Shown piece by piece: positions 54,215-62,487 of a stretch of DNA of 64,000 nucleotides. Numbering within the stretch: the stretch's first letter is position 1; each line of letters starts with the position of its first letter. The notes under the pieces were generated by a model, which worked only from the letters and a program-made list of their open reading frames with translations, was not told where the DNA came from and ran no database searches. Made by a program: the position numbers and the translations under genes. The DNA comes from Clostridium mediterraneense (lineage in GTDB: Bacteria; Bacillota; Clostridia; Clostridiales; Clostridiaceae): NCBI RefSeq assembly GCF_900091705.1, contig NZ_LT594785.1:920119-984118 (forward strand), in the 5' to 3' direction.

Positions 54215-54275
54215 AATTCTATTGAACGACAGAAATAGAATTATTGATGGTATGAAAGATTAGGGGGAATAGAGA

Positions 54276-56888
54276 ATGTTAAGGTCAATGTATTCAGGAA
54301 TATCAGGTATGAAAGTAAATCAGACCAAATTAGATGTTATCGGAAATAATATAGCAAATCTTGGAACAACTGGATTTAAATCATCAACAGTTAAGTTTCA
54401 AGAGATGCTTTCTCAAAATGTATCAGATGCAACAGCTCCTACAGCTAATAAAGGTGGAGTTAATGCAAAACAAGTTGGACTAGGAGTACAACTTGCAAGT
54501 ATTGATACAGTTATGACTCAAGGGATGTTACAACCAACAGGAAGAAGTCTTGATATAGCTTTAGATGGAGCTGGTTTCTTTATGGTAAGTAAGGGGCCGG
54601 AGTCCTTTGGAAATAATGATATATCTTTAAGTCATAAATCTGGAGCTCATACTATAACTAATTCTGGATCTAGTGAAATGATGTATACAAGAGCAGGAAC
54701 ATTTATTTTAGATCAATCAGGAAATCTTCTTACATCTGATGGATATAGAGTAATGGGCTATCCATTAACTAATGATGATAATGGAATGTCACCAACAGGA
54801 CAAAATCCAGTAGATGTTTCAACAGCAGGATTAGATTTTAGGTTTGGACCAGGTTCACAATTAAATGGATATAAGATTGTATTAGGAGCAATAGGGCCAG
54901 GAACAGTAACAGATGCTGAGATAGATAAGGGAAGTAAAATAATAAAAATAAGTGGAGATTTTTCTACTACTTCAACACTTACAGCAGAAGCAGTAGAAAC
55001 CGCAATAAATAAATCACTTTCTTCTTCAGGAATTTCTCAAAGGGTATATGCTACGGGTAAACCAGCAAAACTACCTGATTTAGGAAGTGAAAGAGTTGAA
55101 GGTGGTTCAGATGCAACATCTCCTAATTCAGTTTCACTTATGGGAGTAACATTTAAATTTTCTGAGGGAAGTAATTTAAATGGATACAGTATTAAAATTG
55201 GTGATATACAAGATTCAAAAATTCCAGGTAAAGTTTTTCCATCAGCAGAGGTTAATACTGATGAAAAGATTATTACTTTAAATGCAAACTTTATGGAAAA
55301 AGGAGCTACAACAGCTGAAGAACTTGCTGATATTATTACATCAGCTTTATCAGTAGCTGGAATAGATCAAACTGTTACAGGAATAGGTATACCAAGTCAA
55401 ATATCAGGTCTTGAAGCAACATCAGGAGAAGGGAGTAATGGAAATCCTCCATTATCAATAAAAGATCCAGATGATGATACAAAAGTAATTATAGATTTTA
55501 CTGCATCTGGAGAGCAAGAAAAATTAAATGCACTTAATGGATATAAAATTTCATTTACTAAATCAAAAGAGACAGATATAACTGTAGATAAAAATGAAAA
55601 AACTATAAAAATTTTATATAGGGATGAAACAACTGCTACAGCTAAAGAAATAGAGGCTGCAATAAATGATAAATTTAATGATATTTCTTTAAGCATAGAT
55701 ATGACAAATGTTACTGATGGATTTAGTGCAACTATATCAGGAGGAAAAGAGAAAAAAGCTCCTGAGGCAATAGAAATAGGAGGCTTTAAATTAAAGTTCC
55801 CTAAAGGTGAAGAATTTAATGATATTAAGTTTAGAGTTGTTGATATAGAAGCAGATAAACCAAATGTAGAGGTAGTAAAAGATAATAAAGGAAAAATTAA
55901 AGAAGTTAAGATATCAGGTAACTTCTTAGAAAATGGAGTACTTTCTGCTACTAGTCTAGAAAAGCTTATCAATGATCAAATGGGAATAAATCCAGGGGTT
56001 ACAGTAGAAGGAAGAGCGAAAATAGATATAGATTCAGAATCAGAAATAATTGATGGGGGAGCAGAATTTAAAGCTCCAGTTCAGCAAGAATTATTTGGAA
56101 TGACTTTTGAATTTGAACAAGGTGCTTCTTTAAATGGATACAAAATAGTAATGGGAGATATTTCAGCTACTGCAAAAACTTCAGCTAAGGTAAGTGAAAA
56201 AGATAAACTTATAGTTATAAATGGTAATTTTGTAAGAGATGGTGCAACATCAAATAGAGAGGTTCAAAATGTTATAAATAAAGCTCTTAAAGAATCAGGA
56301 ATAGATCAACAGGTATCTATTTCAGGAAAACCAACAGTTTTAGGAAATACAGAATCATTGGAAACTATGTATGGAACTCCAGTACAAAGTATTGGTGAAG
56401 ATGGAGTTATTACTTTTGTTGATGGAACTCAAGAAGTTAAAGCTTATGATGAAGGATTAAAAACTCTTAGAATACCAGAGACAGTTAAGATTCCAGGTAC
56501 TGATAAAGAACTTAAGGTTAAATCTTTTAATATAGATGGTCAAGGTATTATTAATTGTATTTTAGAAGATGGATCAGTTGCAGCTGTAGGACAATTAGCA
56601 ATTGCAAACTTTAAGAATCCAGAAGGTTTAACTAAAGTGGGCTCAAATCTTTATTCAGTTTCAGCAAACTCTGGAAATGCAACTATTAGAAGTGGTGTAG
56701 GAACAACAGGAGAAGATAATTCAAAGGGATTTGCTTCATTAGTACAAGGTATGGTTGAAATGTCCAATGTTGATTTATCAGAACAATTTACAGATATGAT
56801 AACTACAACTAGAGCTTTCCAAGCAAGTGGAAAAATAATAAATACAGGTGATGAAATACTTCAAGATATTATAAATCTTAAGAGATAA
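54276..56888 (+). CDS. flgE: FlgE hook protein, enlarged by five internal repeats
   Basis: An 870-aa hook protein. The N-terminal rod/hook core is LRSMYSGISGMKVNQTKLDV, IGNNIANLGTTGFKSSTVKF, and the C-terminal core is VQGMVEMSNVDLSEQFTDMI, TTTRAFQASGKIINTGDEIL. Typical FlgE is ~400-450 aa. Residues ~185-690 hold five related units starting near 186, 285, 400, 497 and 601. Each has a FxFxxG...LNGYKI-type start and a GNF...GATT(A)xEVxxxIN-type middle. GGGGGAATAG precedes ATG 54276. The extra units probably decorate the outer hook surface. Confidence 0.93.
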   Translation: MLRSMYSGISGMKVNQTKLDVIGNNIANLGTTGFKSSTVKFQEMLSQNVSDATAPTANKGGVNAKQVGLGVQLASIDTVMTQGMLQPTGRSLDIALDGAGFFMVSKGPESFGNNDISLSHKSGAHTITNSGSSEMMYTRAGTFILDQSGNLLTSDGYRVMGYPLTNDDNGMSPTGQNPVDVSTAGLDFRFGPGSQLNGYKIVLGAIGPGTVTDAEIDKGSKIIKISGDFSTTSTLTAEAVETAINKSLSSSGISQRVYATGKPAKLPDLGSERVEGGSDATSPNSVSLMGVTFKFSEGSNLNGYSIKIGDIQDSKIPGKVFPSAEVNTDEKIITLNANFMEKGATTAEELADIITSALSVAGIDQTVTGIGIPSQISGLEATSGEGSNGNPPLSIKDPDDDTKVIIDFTASGEQEKLNALNGYKISFTKSKETDITVDKNEKTIKILYRDETTATAKEIEAAINDKFNDISLSIDMTNVTDGFSATISGGKEKKAPEAIEIGGFKLKFPKGEEFNDIKFRVVDIEADKPNVEVVKDNKGKIKEVKISGNFLENGVLSATSLEKLINDQMGINPGVTVEGRAKIDIDSESEIIDGGAEFKAPVQQELFGMTFEFEQGASLNGYKIVMGDISATAKTSAKVSEKDKLIVINGNFVRDGATSNREVQNVINKALKESGIDQQVSISGKPTVLGNTESLETMYGTPVQSIGEDGVITFVDGTQEVKAYDEGLKTLRIPETVKIPGTDKELKVKSFNIDGQGIINCILEDGSVAAVGQLAIANFKNPEGLTKVGSNLYSVSANSGNATIRSGVGTTGEDNSKGFASLVQGMVEMSNVDLSEQFTDMITTTRAFQASGKIINTGDEILQDIINLKR

Positions 56889-56897
56889 ATTTTATTA

Positions 56898-56927
56898 AAG
56901 CTATGAAGGGCTTTGCCCTTCAAGCTT
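56898..56927 (+). other. stable intercistronic hairpin before flbD
   Basis: GAAGGG (56905-56910) pairs with CCCTTC (56916-56921), loop CTTTG, extended by AAGCT (56898-56902) with AGCTT (56923-56927). No U-tract follows, so it may be an RNA-processing or stability element inside the operon. Confidence 0.45.
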
Positions 56928-56943
56928 GATTTATGGAGGAGAT

Positions 56944-57129
56944 ATGATAAAACTAGTAGGACTTAATAATAAGGAATTTTATTTAAATGAGAATCATATT
57001 GAAAAAATAGAATCTGTACCAGAAACTGTACTAACTCTTAGTAATGGAAAGAAGTATATAGTTAATGAGTCAATAGATAAGGTCATTTCTTCTATAATCG
57101 AATTTAAAAAAAGAATTCATTTAGAATAA
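56944..57129 (+). CDS. flbD: FlbD-family small flagellar protein
   Basis: A 61-aa protein from ATG 56944 with GGAGGA (56935-56940) upstream. MIKLVGLNNKEFYLNENHIE and IVNESIDKVISSIIEFKKRI fit the FlbD/SwrD family, which in Bacillus raises motor torque and lies between flgE and fliL/motA. Confidence 0.9.
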   Translation: MIKLVGLNNKEFYLNENHIEKIESVPETVLTLSNGKKYIVNESIDKVISSIIEFKKRIHLE

Positions 57130-57157
57130 TGAATTTAAATGTCAGGGGGATGCATAA

Positions 57158-57967
57158 ATGAAAAAATCAGATGTACTTACCTTGCTTGGTATAGTAAGTG
57201 GTTTTGGAATGATTATTTGGGGAATGCTAGGTGAAGCAGGTCTTTCTATATTTTGGGATACTCAATCTCTTGCAATAACACTTGGTGGATCATTCTGTGC
57301 TTTATTAATTACTTATTCAATTTCTGATATAAAAAATATCGGAAAGTTAATAATTCAGAGTATGAAAGAAGTAGCAGTTTCTGAAATAGAACTTATAGAT
57401 AGTTTTGCTGTTATATCTACAAAAGCAAGAAAAGAAGGGTTGCTTTCATTAGAAGAAGAAATAAATGAAATTTCAGATAGTTACATGAAAAAGGGACTTC
57501 AAATGGTGGTTGATGGAGTAGATGGTGAAATTATTGAAGAAATATTGCAGCTAGAAATAGAGCAGATGGAAGCAAGACATAATAGAGGGATAAATCTTTT
57601 AAAAGCTTGGGCGGAGTATGCACCAGCTTTTGGTATGGTTGGTACATTACTTGGGCTTATAAAAATGCTTGCAAACCTTGGAGGTGATGCAGAATCTATA
57701 GCATCAGGAATGTCTATTTCACTTATTACTACTTTTTATGGTTCAGTTTTAGCTAATTTAATATTTTTACCTTTTGCAAATAATCTAACAGCAAAAAGTA
57801 AAAAAGAAGTTGCAATAAGAGAAATGATGCTTGAAGGTATTTTAGCTATACAATCAGGTGTTAACCCAAGAGTTGTTGAAGAAAAGCTTAGTACATATTT
57901 AGGACCTCAAGATAAATTAGTTTATTTAAATAAAAAACTTAATTCTTCAGAAGGAGATAATAAGTAA
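57158..57967 (+). CDS. motA: MotA flagellar stator subunit
   Basis: A 269-aa proton-channel protein with four membrane helices. GEAGLSIFWDTQSLAITLGG, KAWAEYAPAFGMVGTLLGLI and SISLITTFYGSVLANLIFLP are canonical. Its stop overlaps the motB ATG by one base. Confidence 0.96.
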   Translation: MKKSDVLTLLGIVSGFGMIIWGMLGEAGLSIFWDTQSLAITLGGSFCALLITYSISDIKNIGKLIIQSMKEVAVSEIELIDSFAVISTKARKEGLLSLEEEINEISDSYMKKGLQMVVDGVDGEIIEEILQLEIEQMEARHNRGINLLKAWAEYAPAFGMVGTLLGLIKMLANLGGDAESIASGMSISLITTFYGSVLANLIFLPFANNLTAKSKKEVAIREMMLEGILAIQSGVNPRVVEEKLSTYLGPQDKLVYLNKKLNSSEGDNK

Positions 57968-58689
57968 TGGCTAGGAAAAAAAGAAGAAATAAAGGCGATA
58001 ATGGTGGAGGATCACCAGGATGGCTTGCTAGTTATGCTGATACTATGACATTACTTATGACGTTTTTTGTTCTTTTATATTCAATGGCTGAAGTTGATGC
58101 AGAAAAACTTAAAAATTTATCTAATGCTTTTCAACAAGTTCTTCAAGGTCAAAAGAGTGATTCTATATTAGATTTTAATATGGATGATGGACAAGTTCCT
58201 ATAGAAGGTGAAGATATTATAGAGAAAAATGAAGAGGATTATACATATAAAGAACTAAAAAAATATATTGAAGAAAAAGGACTTGAAGATAATGTTAAGT
58301 TAAATAAAACAGAGGAAGGTGTTGAACTTCAACTTGGAGAAAGTCTTTTGTTTGATTCTGGAAAGGCTGAACTTATAGATAAGAGTAAGGATGTTTTAAA
58401 TAAAGTTTCAGAAATTATAAATAATACTTCTGGTGAAATAAGAATAGAAGGTCATACAGATAATGTTCCTTTAAATAAAAAAGGAAAAAGTAACTGGGAA
58501 CTTTCTGTTGAAAGGGCTGTCAATGTTGTTAGATTTTTCATTGAAAATAAGAATATTAAAGCAGATAGATTATCAGCAGTTGGTTATGGTGAGTATAAGC
58601 CTATAGCTGATAATTCAACAATAGAAGGAAAGTCTGCAAATAGAAGGGTTTCAATATTATTTGTTACTGAAAAAAATGAAGTTAAGTAG
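57967..58689 (+). CDS. motB: MotB flagellar stator subunit
   Basis: A 240-aa peptidoglycan-anchored stator. The single membrane helix carries the proton-binding Asp in PGWLASYADTMTLLMTFFVL. A C-terminal OmpA-like domain (IRIEGHTDNVPLNKKGKSNW, ELSVERAVNVVRFFI) binds the wall. ATG 57967 is coupled to motA. Confidence 0.96.
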   Translation: MARKKRRNKGDNGGGSPGWLASYADTMTLLMTFFVLLYSMAEVDAEKLKNLSNAFQQVLQGQKSDSILDFNMDDGQVPIEGEDIIEKNEEDYTYKELKKYIEEKGLEDNVKLNKTEEGVELQLGESLLFDSGKAELIDKSKDVLNKVSEIINNTSGEIRIEGHTDNVPLNKKGKSNWELSVERAVNVVRFFIENKNIKADRLSAVGYGEYKPIADNSTIEGKSANRRVSILFVTEKNEVK

Positions 58690-58700
58690 GAGGGAGCAAT

Positions 58701-59186
58701 TTGGCTAAGGGTGTAAAAGATAAGGAAGTGTCAGGGCTATCTACAATGAAACTTGTAATTATAATTGTAGTTTCAATGTCATTTGTATTTGGAGTTGCTT
58801 TTACTGGATTTTATTTTGTGAATAAAAGTAAAGCGGAAGGTAAGCTTGATATGACAAATACTAGTGAGAAAAAGGAGATAAAAACTGAACATTTAGATTT
58901 AGGAGAAGATTTTGTTATTAATCTTAAAGATACGGGAAGTTCAAGATACATAAAGACTAAGATTATATTAAATTATAATTCAGAAAATAAAGAGTTTGCA
59001 GGTAATTTAGATAAAAATATAGCTGTTTTAAGAGATTCAACTATTAATTATTTTAAAGGGAAAACAGTAGAAGAAATATCAGATTTAAATGTAGTCAAAA
59101 AAGAACTTATAGCAAACTTAAATAAATCATTAAATATTGAAGAGGTTATAACTGATGCATATTTCCAAAGTTTATTAATTCAGTAA
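58701..59186 (+). CDS. fliL: FliL stator-associated membrane protein
   Basis: A 161-aa protein from TTG 58701 with AGGAGGGA upstream. One membrane helix (about 15-38) is followed by a periplasm-side FliL domain, LGEDFVINLKDTGSSRYIKT and IAVLRDSTINYFKGKTVEEI. Confidence 0.92.
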   Translation: MAKGVKDKEVSGLSTMKLVIIIVVSMSFVFGVAFTGFYFVNKSKAEGKLDMTNTSEKKEIKTEHLDLGEDFVINLKDTGSSRYIKTKIILNYNSENKEFAGNLDKNIAVLRDSTINYFKGKTVEEISDLNVVKKELIANLNKSLNIEEVITDAYFQSLLIQ

Positions 59187-59198
59187 AGGGGACATCAA

Positions 59199-59588
59199 AT
59201 GGAGATAATGGATTATATTTTCTTTATATTTAAATTGATTGTTTTTTCAGGGGCGCTATTACTTGTATTAGTTGCCCTTCTTAAAAATGGAGAAAGTAAA
59301 ATAAAAGTGCTCTCTAAAGGTAAGTATGTAAAAATAATAGAAAAAACTCAGGTAGATAAAAATAAAAGTATATATATTTTTAAATTTGGTGAAGAGGGAG
59401 CTGTTATTTTTTCTAGTGAAAAGGGTATGGAAAAAATAAAGGATTTAAATAAAGAAGAGATAAAAGTAATAGAAGAAAATAAGGAAAAATTAAATGATGA
59501 TATAAGGCTTAAATATAATGAAGGAATTTCTATAATAAAGAATAGTTTAGGTGAATTTCTTGGGAAATTTAAGAGGGAAAAAAGATGA
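59199..59588 (+). CDS. fliO: FliO/FliZ-like export-gate protein
   Basis: A 129-aa protein with one N-terminal membrane helix (FIFKLIVFSGALLLVLVALL) and a cytoplasmic beta segment KVLSKGKYVKIIEKTQVDKN, KSIYIFKFGEEGAVIF. It lies between fliL and fliP as FliO does. It helps assemble the FliPQR gate. Confidence 0.82.
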   Translation: MEIMDYIFFIFKLIVFSGALLLVLVALLKNGESKIKVLSKGKYVKIIEKTQVDKNKSIYIFKFGEEGAVIFSSEKGMEKIKDLNKEEIKVIEENKEKLNDDIRLKYNEGISIIKNSLGEFLGKFKREKR

Positions 59589-60340
59589 AAAAGAAAAAGA
59601 CAGTTTTAGTTATAGGACTAATATGCTTAATATTGATTCTTTTTACTGATATTAAAGCGGTAGCAAATCCTAGTGCTAGTATTGATATTTCGTTAGGGGA
59701 GACACCAAAAGAGTATGTTTCTAATATAAAGCTTATGATATTTCTTACTGTATTAACTTTATTACCATCATTTTTAATTATGATGACTTGTTTTACTAGA
59801 ATAGCAGTAGTTTTATCATTCTTTAAAAGTGCAATAGGTGCACAACAATCAATACCTAGTCAGATTTTAGTTGGATTGGCTTTATTTATAACAATTTTTA
59901 TAATGGCACCAATTGTTGGAGATATAAATCAAAATGCTTTAAATCCTTATATGGAAGGTAAAATAACTCAAGAAGAAGCTATAGAAAAAGGAGCAAAACC
60001 AATACGAGAATTTATGCTAAAGGAAACTAGAAAAAAAGATTTAGAGTTATTTGTTGAAATGTCTAATATTAATAAGGAAGAATTAACAAGGGATAATATT
60101 CCTTTAACAACAGTTGTTCCAGCTTTTATAATAAGTGAGCTTAAAACTGCATTTGAAATAGGATTCTTAATATATATACCATTTTTAGTTATAGATATGG
60201 TAGTTGCAAGTGTACTTATGTCTATGGGAATGTTTATGCTGCCACCAGCTATGATTTCTCTACCTTTTAAATTAATTTTATTTGTAATGGTAGATGGTTG
60301 GTATTTACTTGTTAAATCTCTAGTACAAAGTTTTATGTAA
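59585..60340 (+). CDS. fliP: FliP export-gate protein
   Basis: A 251-aa membrane protein with a cleavable N-terminal signal-like segment and four membrane helices. MMTCFTRIAVVLSFFKSAIG and PAFIISELKTAFEIGFLIYI, PFLVIDMVVASVLMSMGMFM are family hallmarks. It overlaps fliO by 4 nt. Confidence 0.97.
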   Translation: MKKKKTVLVIGLICLILILFTDIKAVANPSASIDISLGETPKEYVSNIKLMIFLTVLTLLPSFLIMMTCFTRIAVVLSFFKSAIGAQQSIPSQILVGLALFITIFIMAPIVGDINQNALNPYMEGKITQEEAIEKGAKPIREFMLKETRKKDLELFVEMSNINKEELTRDNIPLTTVVPAFIISELKTAFEIGFLIYIPFLVIDMVVASVLMSMGMFMLPPAMISLPFKLILFVMVDGWYLLVKSLVQSFM

Positions 60341-60353
60341 TTGGGGTGATTAA

Positions 60354-60623
60354 ATGACAGATACAATGCTTATTGGAATTATAAAAGATGCAATGCTTGT
60401 AGCTTTAAAAGTTTCAGGACCATTTTTAGGAGTTGCTATAGTTCTTGGTCTTGTTATAAGTATAATTCAAGCTACAACACAAATACAGGAGCAGACTTTA
60501 ACTTTTGTTCCAAAGCTTTTAGGGATAGCAGCAGTAGGATTATTTTTAGGATCTTGGATGTTACATACAGTAATGCAATTTACAGAACAGATTTTTAAGA
60601 TAATAGCAACTATATCAAATTAG
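60354..60623 (+). CDS. fliQ: FliQ export-gate protein
   Basis: An 89-aa two-helix membrane protein. ALKVSGPFLGVAIVLGLVIS, IIQATTQIQEQTLTFVPKLL is the FliQ signature. It is part of the FliPQR core gate. Confidence 0.97.
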   Translation: MTDTMLIGIIKDAMLVALKVSGPFLGVAIVLGLVISIIQATTQIQEQTLTFVPKLLGIAAVGLFLGSWMLHTVMQFTEQIFKIIATISN

Positions 60624-60634
60624 GGGGACAACAA

Positions 60635-62458
60635 ATGGAGATAGAATCTATTGTAGCTTTAATTTTTATCTTTATAAGAGTTTCAGCTTTCTTTATAGTT
60701 GTACCAGTATTTTTTCCAAGTTCAAGCTCAAATATATTAAAAGTTATATTTGCATTAATATTATCATTTGTTCTTATGCCTGTAGTAAGTAGGGTAGATA
60801 TTTTAAATATAAATAGCGATATAGGGCTTATATTAAATATTTTAAATGAAGTGATTTCAGGAATAGTCCTTGGTTTTGCAGTATCAATATGGTTTCACTT
60901 TATAAGTATGGCTGGAAGTTTTGTAGATTTGCAAATGGGTCTATCTATGTTAAGCATGTATGATCCTAATACAAAAACAAATTCAACTTTACTTTCTAAT
61001 GTAACTCATTGGGTAGCAATTATTATATTTTTTATAATAGATGGTCACCACATGCTTATAAGAATGATTAGAGAAAGTTTTGAGATTATTCCACTAGGAG
61101 GAAATATTTTATCCCAGCAAAGTACAGGAATTATTATAGAAGCTATTATTAGTTATTTTATTTTAGCTCTTAGGATATCAATTCCATTAGTGATGATAAT
61201 AATAGTTTCAGATTTAGTTATGGGTCTTATATCAAGAAGTGTACCACAACTTAATGTAATGGTTCTTGGCATGCCTATAAAAATAGTAGTTGGGATTGTA
61301 AGTTTTTTAATATCACTACCAATAATAATAGATGTTATAGTTTCAGGAATTAATCTGATTCCTGATTTGATTAAATCAATTTTTACTACTATCCCAATAA
61401 TATTTATTTTCTCAGAAGAGAAAACAGAGGAAGCCACACCAAAAAAGAAGGCAGATTCAAGAAAAAAAGGTCAGATTCCTAAAAGTAAGGAAGTATCAAC
61501 AGCTCTTACTCTGGGAACAATACTTTTAGTTATTACTGCTTTTGGCTCTTTTATTGTGACATCCTTTAAAAAATTGCTTATACATTATTTTTCGTATGAT
61601 TTTGGAAAAGCTTTAAGTGAATTTGATATAAATAATAATTTTTTACTTGGTTTATCAAAATTTATATCACTTTTTCTAGCTATAGCTTTGCCTATAATGA
61701 TAGTTGGTGTTGCTGCAAGTTTACTTCAAACAGGCTTTATGGCAAGTGGAGAAGGGCTTAAACCTTCATTAGATAAGATAAATCCAATAAAGGGAATGAA
61801 AAATATGTTTTCTACAAGAAAGTTAATTGACCTTGTAAAAAATATTTTAATAGTAAGTTTGCTTGCTTATATTGGATTTGATTTTGTAAAGAATAATTAT
61901 GAAAAGCTTATAAAGCTTGGAAGCCTATATTTACCTAGTTTTGGTGTAGAGTTTAAATCTTTATTAGTTGGAATAATTTTTAGAATAGTTTTAGTTTCTA
62001 TAGTTATAGCAGCAGCAGATTATTTTATGCAATTTAAAATGCATCAAAAAGATATGAAGATGACAAAGCAAGAAATAAAAGAAGAATCAAAACAAGCAGA
62101 AGGGGACCCTCATATTAAGGGGAAAAGAAAACAAAAGCAAAGAGAGTTAGCAATGAATAGAATGATGCAAGCCGTACCTGATGCAACAGTAGTAATAACT
62201 AACCCAACTCATATTTCTATAGCTTTGAAATATGAAAAAGGGGTAAAAGACTATGTTCCAAAAGTTGTTGCGAAAGGAGCTGATAATATAGCTCTTAAAA
62301 TAAAAGAGATTGCTAAAGAACATAAAGTTCCAGTTGTAGAAAATAGAGCTTTAGCAAGACTTATGTATGAGACAGTTGATATTGACCAGGATATACCTGT
62401 CGAAATGTATCAGGCAGTAGCTGAGATATTAGCAGTTATATATAAGCTTGATAAATAA
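60635..62458 (+). CDS. FliR-FlhB fusion protein of the flagellar export apparatus
   Basis: A 607-aa protein joining two normally separate export proteins. Residues 1-~255 are FliR (IFIRVSAFFIVVPVFFPSSS, DLQMGLSMLSMYDPNTKTNS). From ~265 comes FlhB (KTEEATPKKKADSRKKGQIP, then four membrane helices). The autocleavage motif NPTH is in VVITNPTHISIALKYEKGVK, followed by the cytoplasmic switch domain. The frame is continuous with no stop at the junction. Similar fusions are known in clostridia. The tether may fix the FlhB:gate stoichiometry. Confidence 0.96.
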   Translation: MEIESIVALIFIFIRVSAFFIVVPVFFPSSSSNILKVIFALILSFVLMPVVSRVDILNINSDIGLILNILNEVISGIVLGFAVSIWFHFISMAGSFVDLQMGLSMLSMYDPNTKTNSTLLSNVTHWVAIIIFFIIDGHHMLIRMIRESFEIIPLGGNILSQQSTGIIIEAIISYFILALRISIPLVMIIIVSDLVMGLISRSVPQLNVMVLGMPIKIVVGIVSFLISLPIIIDVIVSGINLIPDLIKSIFTTIPIIFIFSEEKTEEATPKKKADSRKKGQIPKSKEVSTALTLGTILLVITAFGSFIVTSFKKLLIHYFSYDFGKALSEFDINNNFLLGLSKFISLFLAIALPIMIVGVAASLLQTGFMASGEGLKPSLDKINPIKGMKNMFSTRKLIDLVKNILIVSLLAYIGFDFVKNNYEKLIKLGSLYLPSFGVEFKSLLVGIIFRIVLVSIVIAAADYFMQFKMHQKDMKMTKQEIKEESKQAEGDPHIKGKRKQKQRELAMNRMMQAVPDATVVITNPTHISIALKYEKGVKDYVPKVVAKGADNIALKIKEIAKEHKVPVVENRALARLMYETVDIDQDIPVEMYQAVAEILAVIYKLDK

Positions 62459-62487
62459 ATGGACAGCTTAGAAAAGAGGGGAAAATA

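Noticed and set aside
54831-56350. CRISPR-like or DNA-level tandem repeat
   Set aside because: The repetition is at protein level, with divergent DNA, inside the intact flgE frame.
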